A stretch of DNA of 23,669 nucleotides from Phil1 sp964612925. Its GTDB lineage: Bacteria > Bacillota > Clostridia > Christensenellales > CAG-138. The stretch spans positions 1 through 23,669 of the forward strand of contig CAZTFU010000026.1 in the NCBI GenBank assembly GCA_964612925.1. The letters are read 5' to 3'. This document shows positions 15,157 through 22,599 of the stretch, one piece after another. How positions within the stretch are numbered: position 1 is the first letter of the stretch; every line of letters starts with the position of its first letter. Made by a program: the position numbers and the translations under genes. The notes below the pieces were generated by a model that ran no database searches, had not been told where the DNA came from, and saw only the letters and a list, made by a program, of their open reading frames with translations.

Positions 15157-15858
15157 TTACCATTCGATATCTTCAACCCTTACGGGCTTTTCGTTAAGCT
15201 CCATCGCGGCAACCGTGCCGTTTTTAATATGCACCACCCTGTCCGCCATGGGCGCAAGTGCCGAATTGTGGGTAATTATTATGACCGTCATGCCCGTTTT
15301 TCGGCAGGTGTCCTGCAAAAGTTTCAATACCTGCTTGCCTGTTTGGTAGTCAAGGGCACCTGTGGGCTCATCACAAAGCATAAGCTTGGGATTTTTGGCA
15401 AGGGCGCGTGCTATTGCAACGCGCTGCTGTTCGCCGCCGCTGAGCTGCGCGGGAAAGTTTGCAAGCCTTTCACCCAAGCCCACCTGAATAAGCACATCCT
15501 CGGGCTTCAACGGTGCTTTGCATATTTGGCTTGCAAGCTCAACGTTTTCAAGTGCCGTAAGATTCTGAACAAGGTTGTAAAACTGGAATACGAAGCCCAC
15601 CGTGTCCCGCCTGTAGGATGTCAGCGTTTTGCGGTCATATTTTTCAATATGTTCACCGTCAAGCACCACCTCACCACCGGTGCAGCTGTCCATACCGCCA
15701 AGTATGTTCAAAAGTGTTGTTTTGCCCGCACCCGACGGCCCGACTATAACACAAAGCTCCCCCTTTTCCATTTCAAGGTCAACGCCGGACAGTGCCTTTA
15801 TAGTCACCTCGCCGCTGCGGTATTCCTTGGTAACATTCTTTAACGACAGGTATGCCAT
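15157..15858 (-). CDS. MacB/LolD-type ABC transporter ATPase
   Basis: This 233-residue ATPase powers the permease encoded just downstream. All motifs are intact: Walker A GPSGAGKTT (40-48), Q-loop Gln92, signature LSGGEQQRVAIARAL (from 139), Walker B LMLCDEPTGALD (159-170) and H-loop His197 in ITHN. Length and the EPTGALD form are typical of the MacB/LolD/FtsE group. TAGGAG lies 10 bases before the ATG at 15858. It is first of three genes, with 10-base gaps between them, and has a promoter just upstream. No two-component or antibiotic-sensing gene is adjacent, so the substrate cannot be inferred beyond the heptad-repeat partner. Confidence 0.96.
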   Translation of the reverse strand: MAYLSLKNVTKEYRSGEVTIKALSGVDLEMEKGELCVIVGPSGAGKTTLLNILGGMDSCTGGEVVLDGEHIEKYDRKTLTSYRRDTVGFVFQFYNLVQNLTALENVELASQICKAPLKPEDVLIQVGLGERLANFPAQLSGGEQQRVAIARALAKNPKLMLCDEPTGALDYQTGKQVLKLLQDTCRKTGMTVIIITHNSALAPMADRVVHIKNGTVAAMELNEKPVRVEDIEW

Positions 15859-15875
15859 GTGCTTACATCTCCTAA

Positions 15876-15904
15876 GTTATATACATATATTGATTTTACC
15901 TCAA
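15876..15904 (-). promoter_or_regulatory. Promoter of the ABC/heptad-repeat operon
   Basis: On the minus strand, TTGAGG (15904-15899), a 17-base spacer and TATAAC (15881-15876) precede the ATPase ATG by about 17 bases. Several overlapping TATA-like hexamers make the exact -10 uncertain. Confidence 0.5.
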
Positions 15905-15982
15905 TGTTCGGCGGAAATATATGCTTTTTTTATTTATTCAAATAGATTTCACAAAATAAAGCCATATTGTACGAAATTGAAA

Positions 15983-16010
15983 ATGGGCGAAGTCTTGTGA
16001 CCCGCCCCAT
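15983..16010 (-). terminator. Weak terminator of the PQQ-propeller operon
   Basis: An imperfect stem pairs ATGGGGCG (16010-16003) with CGCCCAT (15989-15983), followed on the minus strand by TTTTC. It starts 21 bases past the stop at 16032. Confidence 0.45.
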
Positions 16011-16031
16011 GAAGTTGGATTTAATTAAATA

Positions 16032-17843
16032 TCAGCCTATTCTTATACCGACTATTTTTTGTCCTTGGCCGCTTCCTTCAAGGCCGCGCGTGCCCACAAC
16101 AAGGGTGTTATTAAACACGGACGGTGTTGATTCAATGCGCGAACCAAGATCTACAGAGCTTAGCTTTTGCCCGTCTATGCCGCTGTATAGTGTAAGCATT
16201 CCTCCCCTATCGCACTGCAAAACATACCCCGCGCCGTTTTCATCATATATTACCACGGGTGCGCTCCATATGCCGTTTTCCTGTTCAACGCGCCAAATCT
16301 CTTCGCCAGTATCCTTATCAAGGGCGATTATAAGGCCGCCGTCCGTATCATCCGAAAGTTTAACGGCACTCATGCTTGCTATTATAATGCCGTCAAGCTC
16401 ATTTGTGCCCACATGCACGGGCGCATATGCTCCGCCCGCATTTTCGCTTGATGCATCAAACGTTTTTGTCCATATCACGTTGCCTGTACGGCCATTTATT
16501 TTGCGTATGTAGGCATTGTCCCGCCCGTTTGAGGCATTGCGCCCATCCGCCTTGTTTGCGCAATACAGGAATACGGTGTCGTCATCGTAGCTTTCCTCTA
16601 TTACAATTCCCGCATCGCCATCGCCGTCCGTGTCTATGGCGTATTTAAGCGTCATGCTGTTCAGGTCAACGCACTGAAGCATGCCGCCGTTGTCCGTGAA
16701 GAATGCATACTCATGCCATGCCGCAACGGAGCTTTCTATGCCGTACCACCTTGCGCCGTTATTATCGGCATATCCCGAAAAATGGTAGCGATACTTTACA
16801 AGCCTGCCCGGGTCAACGGATATCGTGCCCGCCTCAGTGTCATAGACCGTGTTGAGCTTTACCGTGTACAATAGGCCGTTTTCGCCGCCGATAATAAGTG
16901 TATCCGCCTCTGCCGCAAATATGGGTGAAGAATCATACGCCTGCCATTGCCTAAGTGACGCGGGATCCCTGCCGCCGAATGTTGCAATGACAGTATTGTC
17001 TATAAGGCTGACCACCCTGAACCATGCGCCGTATGTACCCTCATCGCTTGTGCTTTGCACGCCCTGACCTATATACAATAGCGGATACCCGCGCGGGTCA
17101 AGTGCGGCTGTGCCCTTGTTTACAACGCCCATGTTTATCGGGTCCCGCGTGGCCTTGCCCGTGTTAAGCTCAATAAAGTATATCTTACCGTCCATTGTGG
17201 GGTAGATAACCTCCGTAAAGCCGACCTTGTTCTTGAATTCCTCATATACGCCAAGGTTCTGCCGCGTTTCGTCATCCCATTGGATTATAAGCGGCATGCC
17301 CGTCCAGCCCGTGCCCGTCCAGATGCCGTCCTCCCCGCAGTCAAGCTGGCCTATGCTCTTTTCCCATACCGATGTCAGCTGACCCGTTACGCTTGCAACG
17401 CTTCCGTATGCAAAGCTTGAGCGGAAGTTGTTGCCGCCGTATGTGAGTATGCCCTTTTGAGAGGTATACTTGTCCGCTCGGCTAAAGAAAATGCTGTCCT
17501 CCCGTGTGTAGGAGCTTACTTGGTCGCGCCGCACGAATATCTCGGAGTGGAAGCCGTTTGAGCTAAGTTCCTCCGCGCTCTGCTGTTTAACGCTGAGTGC
17601 GGAATCAAGCTCGGGTGTCGGTGTAGGCAGCGGAGTGGATGTCGGTACGGCGGGCGTTTCCTCAATCTGTCCCGATGGGTTCGCATTCTCCTCTTGTTCA
17701 ATGTCGCCCGAGAACAAAGCCTTTGCCAAGAAAATAAGTGCGACAATCACGGCCGCAAGAATTATGAGCACCATTATTCTTCGTGCCATATACTTGCGCC
17801 TGCGCACGGCGCGATAGCTCGGTCTGCCTGTTTGTTTGCCCAT
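16032..17843 (-). CDS. Membrane-anchored PQQ-type beta-propeller protein
   Basis: The 603-residue protein has a basic N-terminus, one transmembrane helix at about 23-42, a Pro/Thr linker (about 62-78) and a large extracellular propeller (about 120-600). Blade repeats of the PQQ/BamB type are visible: VYPTMDGKIYFIELNTGK-like segments, GRTGNVIWTKTF and DKDTGEEIWRVEQENG. The TGxxxW pattern marks each blade. In such Gram-positive proteins the fold is a scaffold for binding and PQQ is not needed. A short Asp-rich DTDGDGDAG loop could bind calcium. AAAGGAGA precedes the ATG at 17843. It is second in an operon, 43 bases after the lipoprotein gene, which hints at a shared surface function. Confidence 0.87.
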   Translation of the reverse strand: MGKQTGRPSYRAVRRRKYMARRIMVLIILAAVIVALIFLAKALFSGDIEQEENANPSGQIEETPAVPTSTPLPTPTPELDSALSVKQQSAEELSSNGFHSEIFVRRDQVSSYTREDSIFFSRADKYTSQKGILTYGGNNFRSSFAYGSVASVTGQLTSVWEKSIGQLDCGEDGIWTGTGWTGMPLIIQWDDETRQNLGVYEEFKNKVGFTEVIYPTMDGKIYFIELNTGKATRDPINMGVVNKGTAALDPRGYPLLYIGQGVQSTSDEGTYGAWFRVVSLIDNTVIATFGGRDPASLRQWQAYDSSPIFAAEADTLIIGGENGLLYTVKLNTVYDTEAGTISVDPGRLVKYRYHFSGYADNNGARWYGIESSVAAWHEYAFFTDNGGMLQCVDLNSMTLKYAIDTDGDGDAGIVIEESYDDDTVFLYCANKADGRNASNGRDNAYIRKINGRTGNVIWTKTFDASSENAGGAYAPVHVGTNELDGIIIASMSAVKLSDDTDGGLIIALDKDTGEEIWRVEQENGIWSAPVVIYDENGAGYVLQCDRGGMLTLYSGIDGQKLSSVDLGSRIESTPSVFNNTLVVGTRGLEGSGQGQKIVGIRIG

Positions 17844-17886
17844 GCCTTCTCCTTTCGCCGCAAAACGCGGTAAACTTCAATAAGTC

Positions 17887-18822
17887 CTAATCCTCGGTCT
17901 CGGCGGGTTCCGCTGTAGGTTCGGGGATCTCGTTGCCGCTTTCAACAAATGTTATACTGCCATTGCCCGTTTCTATTACCATTTCGGGCGTGCAGTAACC
18001 AACGGCATAATAATCATCCGCCGCACTGAATGCAAAAAGGCCAACGCCCTTGTCCCCACCCGTGGCCTGTATGGTCACGGTGCCGTATATTTCAACGTCA
18101 TTAAGCTCTGCACCGTGGTATTCGCCTTGGTTTGTCACGATAAAAGTCGATCCGTCCCGCATGATAAATGTGCCCGTACACTTCAGTGCATTGTAATTTG
18201 TCTCGGTTACGGCCTCAAGCTGAGCCCCTTCATGCAAAATGATATCTTCTTCAAATGAATTTATCGCGCTCGTATCTCCGCCGCCGTATGCATATACCGC
18301 ACAGTTTTCATCAAGTATTATGCTTCGTGCCTTTATTGCACTGCCACGATTGCTTTTTATATAGAATTTGCTGCCGTTGCCGATTTCCACGCCGCCCGCA
18401 AAGTCAAGCGCATGGGAAACCGCGTTTATGGCCCCTTGACCCGATAATTCGGCATTGCCAAGACCGCCTATGCCCTCTGCCCCGCCGTTTATATTGACGT
18501 TGTCAAGTGTAAGCTTCGCACCGTCATCAAGCCGTATTATGCAATCCGCATTGCCCGATATGGTGTTACCGTTGCCCTGTATGGTCACATGACCGCGCTC
18601 CGCACTCAGTGTAAGCATAATATCTTCCATATCGATGGATCGCGCAAGCACGGCCACCTCTCCGCCCGATTCAAAAAAATCAGCCAAGTCGGAGGCACTC
18701 GTTATGCCCGCACCGTTTTCCATATCGCCTATGTTTATATGCGGTTCATCCGTTTCACCGCCGCAACCCGCCGCAAATATCAATATTATAAGCGCAAAAA
18801 GCGCACAAGCAATCCTTTTCAT
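17887..18822 (-). CDS. Lipoprotein with beta-helix-like repeats
   Basis: The 311-residue protein has a lipoprotein signal peptide ending AAGC (Cys20). The mature part is built of short repeated strands with Gly/Asn turns, such as LTLDNVNINGGAEGI, IYGTVTIQATGG and KFYIKSNRGSAIKA. This pattern fits a right-handed parallel beta-helix or the related carbohydrate-binding repeat domains, which often bind or cleave surface polysaccharide. No catalytic residues could be assigned. A Pro/Glu/Thr tail ends the protein. GGAGG sits 4 bases before the ATG at 18822. It is first in the operon with the propeller protein. The upstream promoter is not clear: TTGACA is present on the minus strand at about 18896-18901, but its -10 is poorly placed. 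Confidence 0.75.
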   Translation of the reverse strand: MKRIACALFALIILIFAAGCGGETDEPHINIGDMENGAGITSASDLADFFESGGEVAVLARSIDMEDIMLTLSAERGHVTIQGNGNTISGNADCIIRLDDGAKLTLDNVNINGGAEGIGGLGNAELSGQGAINAVSHALDFAGGVEIGNGSKFYIKSNRGSAIKARSIILDENCAVYAYGGGDTSAINSFEEDIILHEGAQLEAVTETNYNALKCTGTFIMRDGSTFIVTNQGEYHGAELNDVEIYGTVTIQATGGDKGVGLFAFSAADDYYAVGYCTPEMVIETGNGSITFVESGNEIPEPTAEPAETED

Positions 18823-18910
18823 ATTCCTCCACAGCTAAAAATATGGTCACGATTATTTTACCATATGCTTAGGAATAATAAAAGTAAATAACCTATGTCA
18901 AGGTCAATAG

Positions 18911-19187
18911 GCCCTCTGAGATAAGAAACATACGCCTAAAAAGGCACTGTTTGGCCAATCACTTCGTTACTCGGGTCTCGTCATACGGTCCTGTATGGCT
19001 TCGCCCTCGTGCCTTGTGTTTGGCACAAACATTGCTCTTTTTAGGTGCATAGCAGTTTTGCGGTAGCTATTTTGTGTCATGACGAAGAAAAAGCGCAGCG
19101 AGATACCGGGGCGTATCTTCGAGCATTTTTCTAAAGTCAGGGTGCAAAATAGCACCTCAAAACCGTGTGTTTCTTATCTCAGAGGGT
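18911..19187. mobile_element. Nested inverted-repeat element, MITE-like, about 277 bp
   Basis: Terminal inverted repeats CCCTCTGAGATAAGAAACA (18912-18930) and its exact complement (19168-19186) bound the element, and they match over 23 bases with one mismatch. Inside are two further imperfect inverted repeats: 18931-18957 with about 19019-19046 (around CCTAAAAAG and TGTTTG), and 19051-19073 with 19144-19166 (around CTATTTTG and CAAAATAG). The whole can fold into two side-by-side long hairpins inside a terminal stem. No transposase or convincing ORF is inside. No target-site duplication is seen. Its right end lies 3 bases from the stop codon of the HTH gene. Confidence 0.6.
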
Positions 19188-19189
19188 CT

Positions 19190-19417
19190 TTATCCGCTCC
19201 GCTTTTGCGACGGCGGGTATGGTTTTGCCTCATCCGTAAGGCCGAGTATATAATCCGTTGATGTATTAAAAAGTTTGGCTATGCGAATAAGCATATCTAT
19301 CGGCAGTTGACGCTGACCCGTTTCATATTGCGAATATGTGTTTTGCCTTATGTGCAGTTGCTCCGCAAGCCGCTTCTGCGTAATATCCCTGTCTTCCCGT
19401 ATATCCTTTAATCGCAT
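19190..19417 (-). CDS. Small XRE-family HTH repressor
   Basis: The 75-residue protein is essentially one Cro/CI helix-turn-helix (residues 1-62: LKDIREDRDITQKRLAEQL, then TYSQYETGQRQLP). The NTSTDYILGLTDE end is typical of this group. It likely acts as a dimeric repressor of its own promoter and of the divergent TM2 gene. Two matching palindromes lie between the genes. GGAGGT lies 5 bases before the ATG at 19417. A frame 18 codons longer lacks a ribosome site and would run through the operators. The nested repeat element lies directly after the stop codon. Confidence 0.85.
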   Translation of the reverse strand: MRLKDIREDRDITQKRLAEQLHIRQNTYSQYETGQRQLPIDMLIRIAKLFNTSTDYILGLTDEAKPYPPSQKRSG

Positions 19418-19448
19418 AACATACCTCCGTAGTACGTTAAGCATAATA

Positions 19449-19488
19449 ATCTCAATACGAGATAGTGACATTTATCTCATTTTGTGAT
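19449..19488. promoter_or_regulatory. Two operator-like palindromes in the HTH/TM2 divergent promoter
   Basis: ATCTC-N5-GAGAT (19449-19463) is perfect, and ATCTC-N5-GTGAT (19474-19488) differs by one base. They are 25 bases apart, one just before the -35 and one in the spacer of the TM2 promoter. The position and size fit a Cro/CI dimer from the adjacent HTH gene. Confidence 0.6.
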
Positions 19489-19493
19489 ATTAT
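19465..19493 (+). promoter_or_regulatory. Promoter of the zinc-ribbon/TM2 gene
   Basis: GTGACA (19465-19470), a 17-base spacer and TATTAT (19488-19493) lie 33 bases before the ATG. The second palindrome fills the spacer. Confidence 0.6.
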
Positions 19494-19525
19494 TCGAGTA
19501 TACAAGCCTATCGGGAGGTATTCAT

Positions 19526-19927
19526 ATGGAAAATAACACTTTTCAGTCTCAAACCGAAGCACAAACCAAGTTTTGCAAATTCTGTGGCAGCAGAATATCC
19601 ATGGATGCAGTGGTGTGTACGCACTGCGGCCGCCAAGTGGAGGAACTGAAGTCCGCCGCCGCTCCCACACCGCAGGTGATAGTGAACAATACCAACACAA
19701 ACACTAACGTCAATGCGAACGTCAACGCTGTGGGCTACAAAAAATGCTGTAACAAATGGACGGCGTTTTTCCTCTGCCTGTTCTTGGGCTTTGTCGGCGC
19801 GCATAAGTTTTATGAGCGTAAGGTCGGCATGGGCATACTTTACATTTTTACCTGCGGACTGTTTGCAATAGGGTGGATAATTGACCTGATAGCCATTCTC
19901 CTAAAGCCCAATCCCTATTATGTATAA
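19526..19927 (+). CDS. Zinc-ribbon TM2 domain membrane protein
   Basis: The 133-residue protein has an N-terminal zinc ribbon with Cys17, Cys20, Cys31 and Cys34 (CKFCGS, CTHCGR). An Asn/Thr-rich linker (about 52-68) follows. The C-terminal TM2 domain (about 76-127) has two helices around the signature GFVGAHKFYERKVGMGILY. TM2 proteins with zinc ribbons are widespread small membrane proteins of uncertain function. GGGAGG (19513-19518) precedes the ATG at 19526 by 7 bases. It is monocistronic, controlled by the promoter above, with a hairpin 16 bases downstream. Confidence 0.9.
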   Translation: MENNTFQSQTEAQTKFCKFCGSRISMDAVVCTHCGRQVEELKSAAAPTPQVIVNNTNTNTNVNANVNAVGYKKCCNKWTAFFLCLFLGFVGAHKFYERKVGMGILYIFTCGLFAIGWIIDLIAILLKPNPYYV

Positions 19928-19942
19928 TTTATAGCATCAAAA

Positions 19943-19974
19943 CGGCCTTCCCGCGTAAGGTTTCGGGAAGGCCG
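19943..19974. terminator. Hairpin after the TM2 gene, first of two near-identical copies
   Basis: A perfect 11-bp stem CGGCCTTCCCG/CGGGAAGGCCG has a 10-base loop. No U-tract follows on the plus strand. On the minus strand GTTTTG follows, so it could stop minus transcripts better. Almost the same hairpin recurs at 20178-20209. Confidence 0.5.
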
Positions 19975-19984
19975 CTCAGAGTGT

Positions 19985-20162
19985 CGAAAAAGTGGCAACA
20001 GCCACTTTTTCGAGTTTTCTCGAGCTTTGCCTCTCACATTCGTTCACGGGCGGCAAAACTCGCAAAGTACGAAAACCTATGGGTTTTCATCCGTTTTGAC
20101 GCACATGTCGTCAAAGCCGGAATTGAATTAAGGGGCTGCCGCCCCTTAAAAACCCCGCTTCT
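19985..20162. repeat. Dispersed structured repeat, copy A
   Basis: This segment of the 310-base gap between TM2 and the CNNM gene is a chain of perfect or near-perfect hairpins: CGAAAAAGTGGC/GCCACTTTTTCG (19985-20012), CGAGCTTTGCC with GGCAAAACTCG (about 20020-20062), GAAAACC/GGTTTTC (20071-20088), TTTGACG/CGTCAAA (20095-20115) and TTAAGGGGC/GCCCCTTAA (20128-20149). The last 100 bases (20063-20162) recur inverted at 23570-23669 with 7 differences, none of which breaks a stem. There is no ORF. It is probably a non-coding repeat family. Confidence 0.75.
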
Positions 20163-20173
20163 TTCGATAGACT

Positions 20174-20213
20174 AATACGGCCTTCCCGCATAAAGCTTCG
20201 GGAAGGCCGTATT
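20174..20213 (-). terminator. Terminator-like hairpin of the CNNM operon, second near-identical copy
   Basis: A perfect 15-bp stem AATACGGCCTTCCCG/CGGGAAGGCCGTATT has a 10-base loop, 24 bases past the CNNM stop. The run after it is poor in U on the minus strand. Its core is shared with 19943-19974. Confidence 0.65.
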
Positions 20214-20237
20214 CATTTTGAGAATGAAGGATTATTC

Positions 20238-21524
20238 TCAGATATCCTCGTCTTCGTTTTCCTCTATGGGCTCCACCTTAACGCTTACGCTTACAACACG
20301 GCGGTTTTGCAGCTTTTTAACCGTTACGGTAAGGTTTTCATACTCAAACGTATCACCGACCTTGGGATAGTCGCCAAGCATTTCTATCGCCCAGCCGCCA
20401 ACGGTGGCGTTATCGTCGTCAAAGTCGCGGTCGTCTATATCCATTTCGTCAAGGAAATCTTCAAGGCGCATATCACCGTCAACATCGAACGTGTTTTCTC
20501 CCGTTTCAACAATTTCAGGCTCAATATCATCCGTTTCGTCCCAAATGTCGCCCACGAGCTGTTCAAGCACATCTTCCATTGTAAGGCAGCCCATCGTTCC
20601 GCCGTATTCATCGGTAACTATTACCATGTGGCACTGGCGGCGTTTCATTTCCTTCAGCACGTCATTCAGCGGCATTGTCTTATGCACAAAGTTCACCGGC
20701 ATAAGTATTTCCCTTATGTCGAATCCGTTCGGGTTCTCCGCAAGATGCTTATAGAAATGGTTAAGGTGCAGTATGCCTATTATGTTATCCACCGTATCCT
20801 CATAAACGGGAATGCGGGTGTAACTTGAGGCATTTGCGGTTTCAATGATCTCCTCAAAGCTGTCCTCAATATCTATCGTTACCATGTCAACGCGCGGCGA
20901 AATGACCTCATACGCAAGCACATCATCAAAATCAAGCGCACTTTGCAGTAGATCGGCCATGTCCTCGTCAATAACACCCTCATCTTCAACGGTATCGATT
21001 ATTGTTTCAAGGTCATCCTCTGTTATGGTGTCCGCCGCCTCATTTTCCTCTTTTTTGATAAGCTTATCCACCCCGCCGAGTACCAGTTTTATCACCCACA
21101 CCACGGGGAATGTGACTATCATAAGTACTTTAAGCGGAACGGCGGCAAGCTTAGCAAAATCAAAGGATATCTGCACTGCTATTATCTTAGGCACTATTTC
21201 ACCGAATGTAAGTATAATAACCGTCATAATTGCAGTTGCAACGCCCGCGCCCTTATCCCCCATAAGGGATATGGCGATTACGGTTGCAACCGACGACGAT
21301 GCTATATTCACAAGGTTGTTACCTATGAGTATGGTTATAAGGGCATCATCATAACTATTGTATATTCCGTAGGCAAGCTTGGCTATTTTGCTGCCGTTTT
21401 CGGCCTCGGCAGCCTTTTTCAGCCTTATTTCGTTAACGGAGGCGTATGCTATTTCAGACCCCGAAAAGAACGCGGAAAACATTATAAAAATAACTATCGC
21501 AATATAATCCCACACGGTAGCCAT
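20238..21524 (-). CDS. CNNM/CorC (HlyC) family transport-associated membrane protein
   Basis: The 428-residue protein has a DUF21 (CNNM) transmembrane domain with about four helices (1-165), holding FFSGSEIAYASVN, ILIGNNLVNIASSSVAT and FGEIVPKIIA. Two CBS domains follow (about 205-335; SPRVDMVTIDIEDSFEE and DEYGGTMGCLTMEDVLEQLVG). A C-terminal CorC_HlyC domain (about 345-420) completes it. Members of this family are linked to Mg2+/Co2+ efflux and resistance. CBS domains bind adenine nucleotides. Its ATG shares one base with the stop of the upstream paralog (TAATG), so translation is coupled. The final tail is acidic. Confidence 0.93.
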   Translation of the reverse strand: MATVWDYIAIVIFIMFSAFFSGSEIAYASVNEIRLKKAAEAENGSKIAKLAYGIYNSYDDALITILIGNNLVNIASSSVATVIAISLMGDKGAGVATAIMTVIILTFGEIVPKIIAVQISFDFAKLAAVPLKVLMIVTFPVVWVIKLVLGGVDKLIKKEENEAADTITEDDLETIIDTVEDEGVIDEDMADLLQSALDFDDVLAYEVISPRVDMVTIDIEDSFEEIIETANASSYTRIPVYEDTVDNIIGILHLNHFYKHLAENPNGFDIREILMPVNFVHKTMPLNDVLKEMKRRQCHMVIVTDEYGGTMGCLTMEDVLEQLVGDIWDETDDIEPEIVETGENTFDVDGDMRLEDFLDEMDIDDRDFDDDNATVGGWAIEMLGDYPKVGDTFEYENLTVTVKKLQNRRVVSVSVKVEPIEENEDEDI

Positions 21525-22531
21525 TATTCTGCCGCCTCCTTATCGTCCTCATCGTATATTTCACCGACAAGCTCCTCAAGTATGTCCTCTATTGTGACTA
21601 TGCCTATGGTTTGGCCGTTTTTGTCCAGCACAACGGAAAAATGCGTTTTATCGTTGCTCATCGCGGTAAGCAGATCGTCAATGGCAATATCGTCATTTAC
21701 AAAGTGAACCTTGTCCATAACGTCATTTATGCTTACAGCGGGGTTCTTATAGCGCAAGCGCAGGAATTTTCTTATCTGAACAAGGCCGACCGGCATGCCC
21801 TTTTCATTCACAACGGGCAGGCGCGAATGAATATCCTGCTTGATTATTGCCATGGCCTCATCACCCGTCATGTTCAGTTCAAGCTTCACCACCTTGTTCC
21901 AAGGAGTAAGCACCTCGCGCACAAACGTGTCCGAAAACTCAAGTGCGCTCTGCACAAGCTCCGCCGTTTCTTCATCAATGTCGCTTTCCTCGGGTATGCT
22001 TTCGATAATGTCATAAAGCTCATCCTCCGTCACGGTAGGTGCTTCGGCCTCGTTCTTCTTAAACGGTTTGCTTACGAAGTTGCTTATTGCCGAAAATACC
22101 ACCGCAAGCGGCCAAAGTATCTTCATAAAAAACAGCAACGAGCCCGCAACGGCCATTGAGAATCGTTCACTGTTGGCCTTTGCAAAGCGTTTTGGGATCA
22201 TTTCGGACACAAGAAATACCACAAAAGTAGTTACTATTGTGGTAAGCGTAACATAGCTGACGCCCCAAAGCTTGGTTGCCATCAGTGTGGCAACGCTGGC
22301 GCAACTTATGTGCATTATGTTGTTGCCTATCAAAAGCGTTGTCAGTGCTTTATCGAAATGATCCAGAATGTACAGCACCCGCTTGGCGCGGCGATCGCCG
22401 TCATCGGCATAGCTCATCATGCGTATGCGATTAACGCTGGCAAATGCGATCTCTGTCGCAGCGAAATACCCTCCGCCCAATATAAAGGCGAATATCGCGA
22501 TAAGGTATCCTATCGGACTCCCATCGTCCAT
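21524..22531 (-). CDS. Short CNNM-type membrane protein lacking the CorC domain
   Basis: The 335-residue paralog of the next gene has the DUF21 domain (about 1-155; YFAATEIAFASVNR, LLIGNNIMHISCASVAT) and two CBS domains (about 190-325; LTPWNKVVKLELNMTGDEAM and GQTIGIVTIEDILEELVGEI). It ends in an acidic tail without the CorC_HlyC domain. In the conserved GEIxPK motif, Gly-Glu-Ile is replaced by SEMIPK. The two proteins may form a heteromer, since they are translationally coupled (TAATG). An in-frame stop precedes the ATG at 22531 closely, so the start is forced. The ribosome site is weak (AAAGGGAT, 11 bases away). Confidence 0.9.
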   Translation of the reverse strand: MDDGSPIGYLIAIFAFILGGGYFAATEIAFASVNRIRMMSYADDGDRRAKRVLYILDHFDKALTTLLIGNNIMHISCASVATLMATKLWGVSYVTLTTIVTTFVVFLVSEMIPKRFAKANSERFSMAVAGSLLFFMKILWPLAVVFSAISNFVSKPFKKNEAEAPTVTEDELYDIIESIPEESDIDEETAELVQSALEFSDTFVREVLTPWNKVVKLELNMTGDEAMAIIKQDIHSRLPVVNEKGMPVGLVQIRKFLRLRYKNPAVSINDVMDKVHFVNDDIAIDDLLTAMSNDKTHFSVVLDKNGQTIGIVTIEDILEELVGEIYDEDDKEAAE

Positions 22532-22568
22532 AAAGACGTATCATCCCTTTCATAAAACATTATTTCGA

Positions 22569-22597
22569 ATTATACCACACGCTTTATGCAATATCAA
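22569..22597 (-). promoter_or_regulatory. Promoter of the CNNM pair
   Basis: On the minus strand, TTGATA (22597-22592), a 17-base spacer and TATAAT (22574-22569) with TGG before it (extended -10). The -35 lies just after the stop codon of the upstream lipoprotein gene, so the CNNM pair has its own start. No terminator separates them, so read-through is possible. Confidence 0.75.
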
Positions 22598-22599
22598 TA

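Noticed and set aside
15016..15843. Long open frame (275 codons) on the plus strand opposite the ABC permease and ATPase
   Set aside because: The minus strand has an intact ABC ATPase with all motifs and a permease. The plus frame has no ribosome site or recognisable domain and reflects codon bias.
18902..19195. Target-site duplication around the nested inverted-repeat element
   Set aside because: Flanks read TCAATAG on the left and TCTTTATC on the right, with no convincing direct repeat.
21611..22159. 182-codon plus-strand frame opposite the short CNNM gene
   Set aside because: The CNNM protein on the minus strand has clear DUF21 and CBS motifs. The plus frame looks like a shadow.
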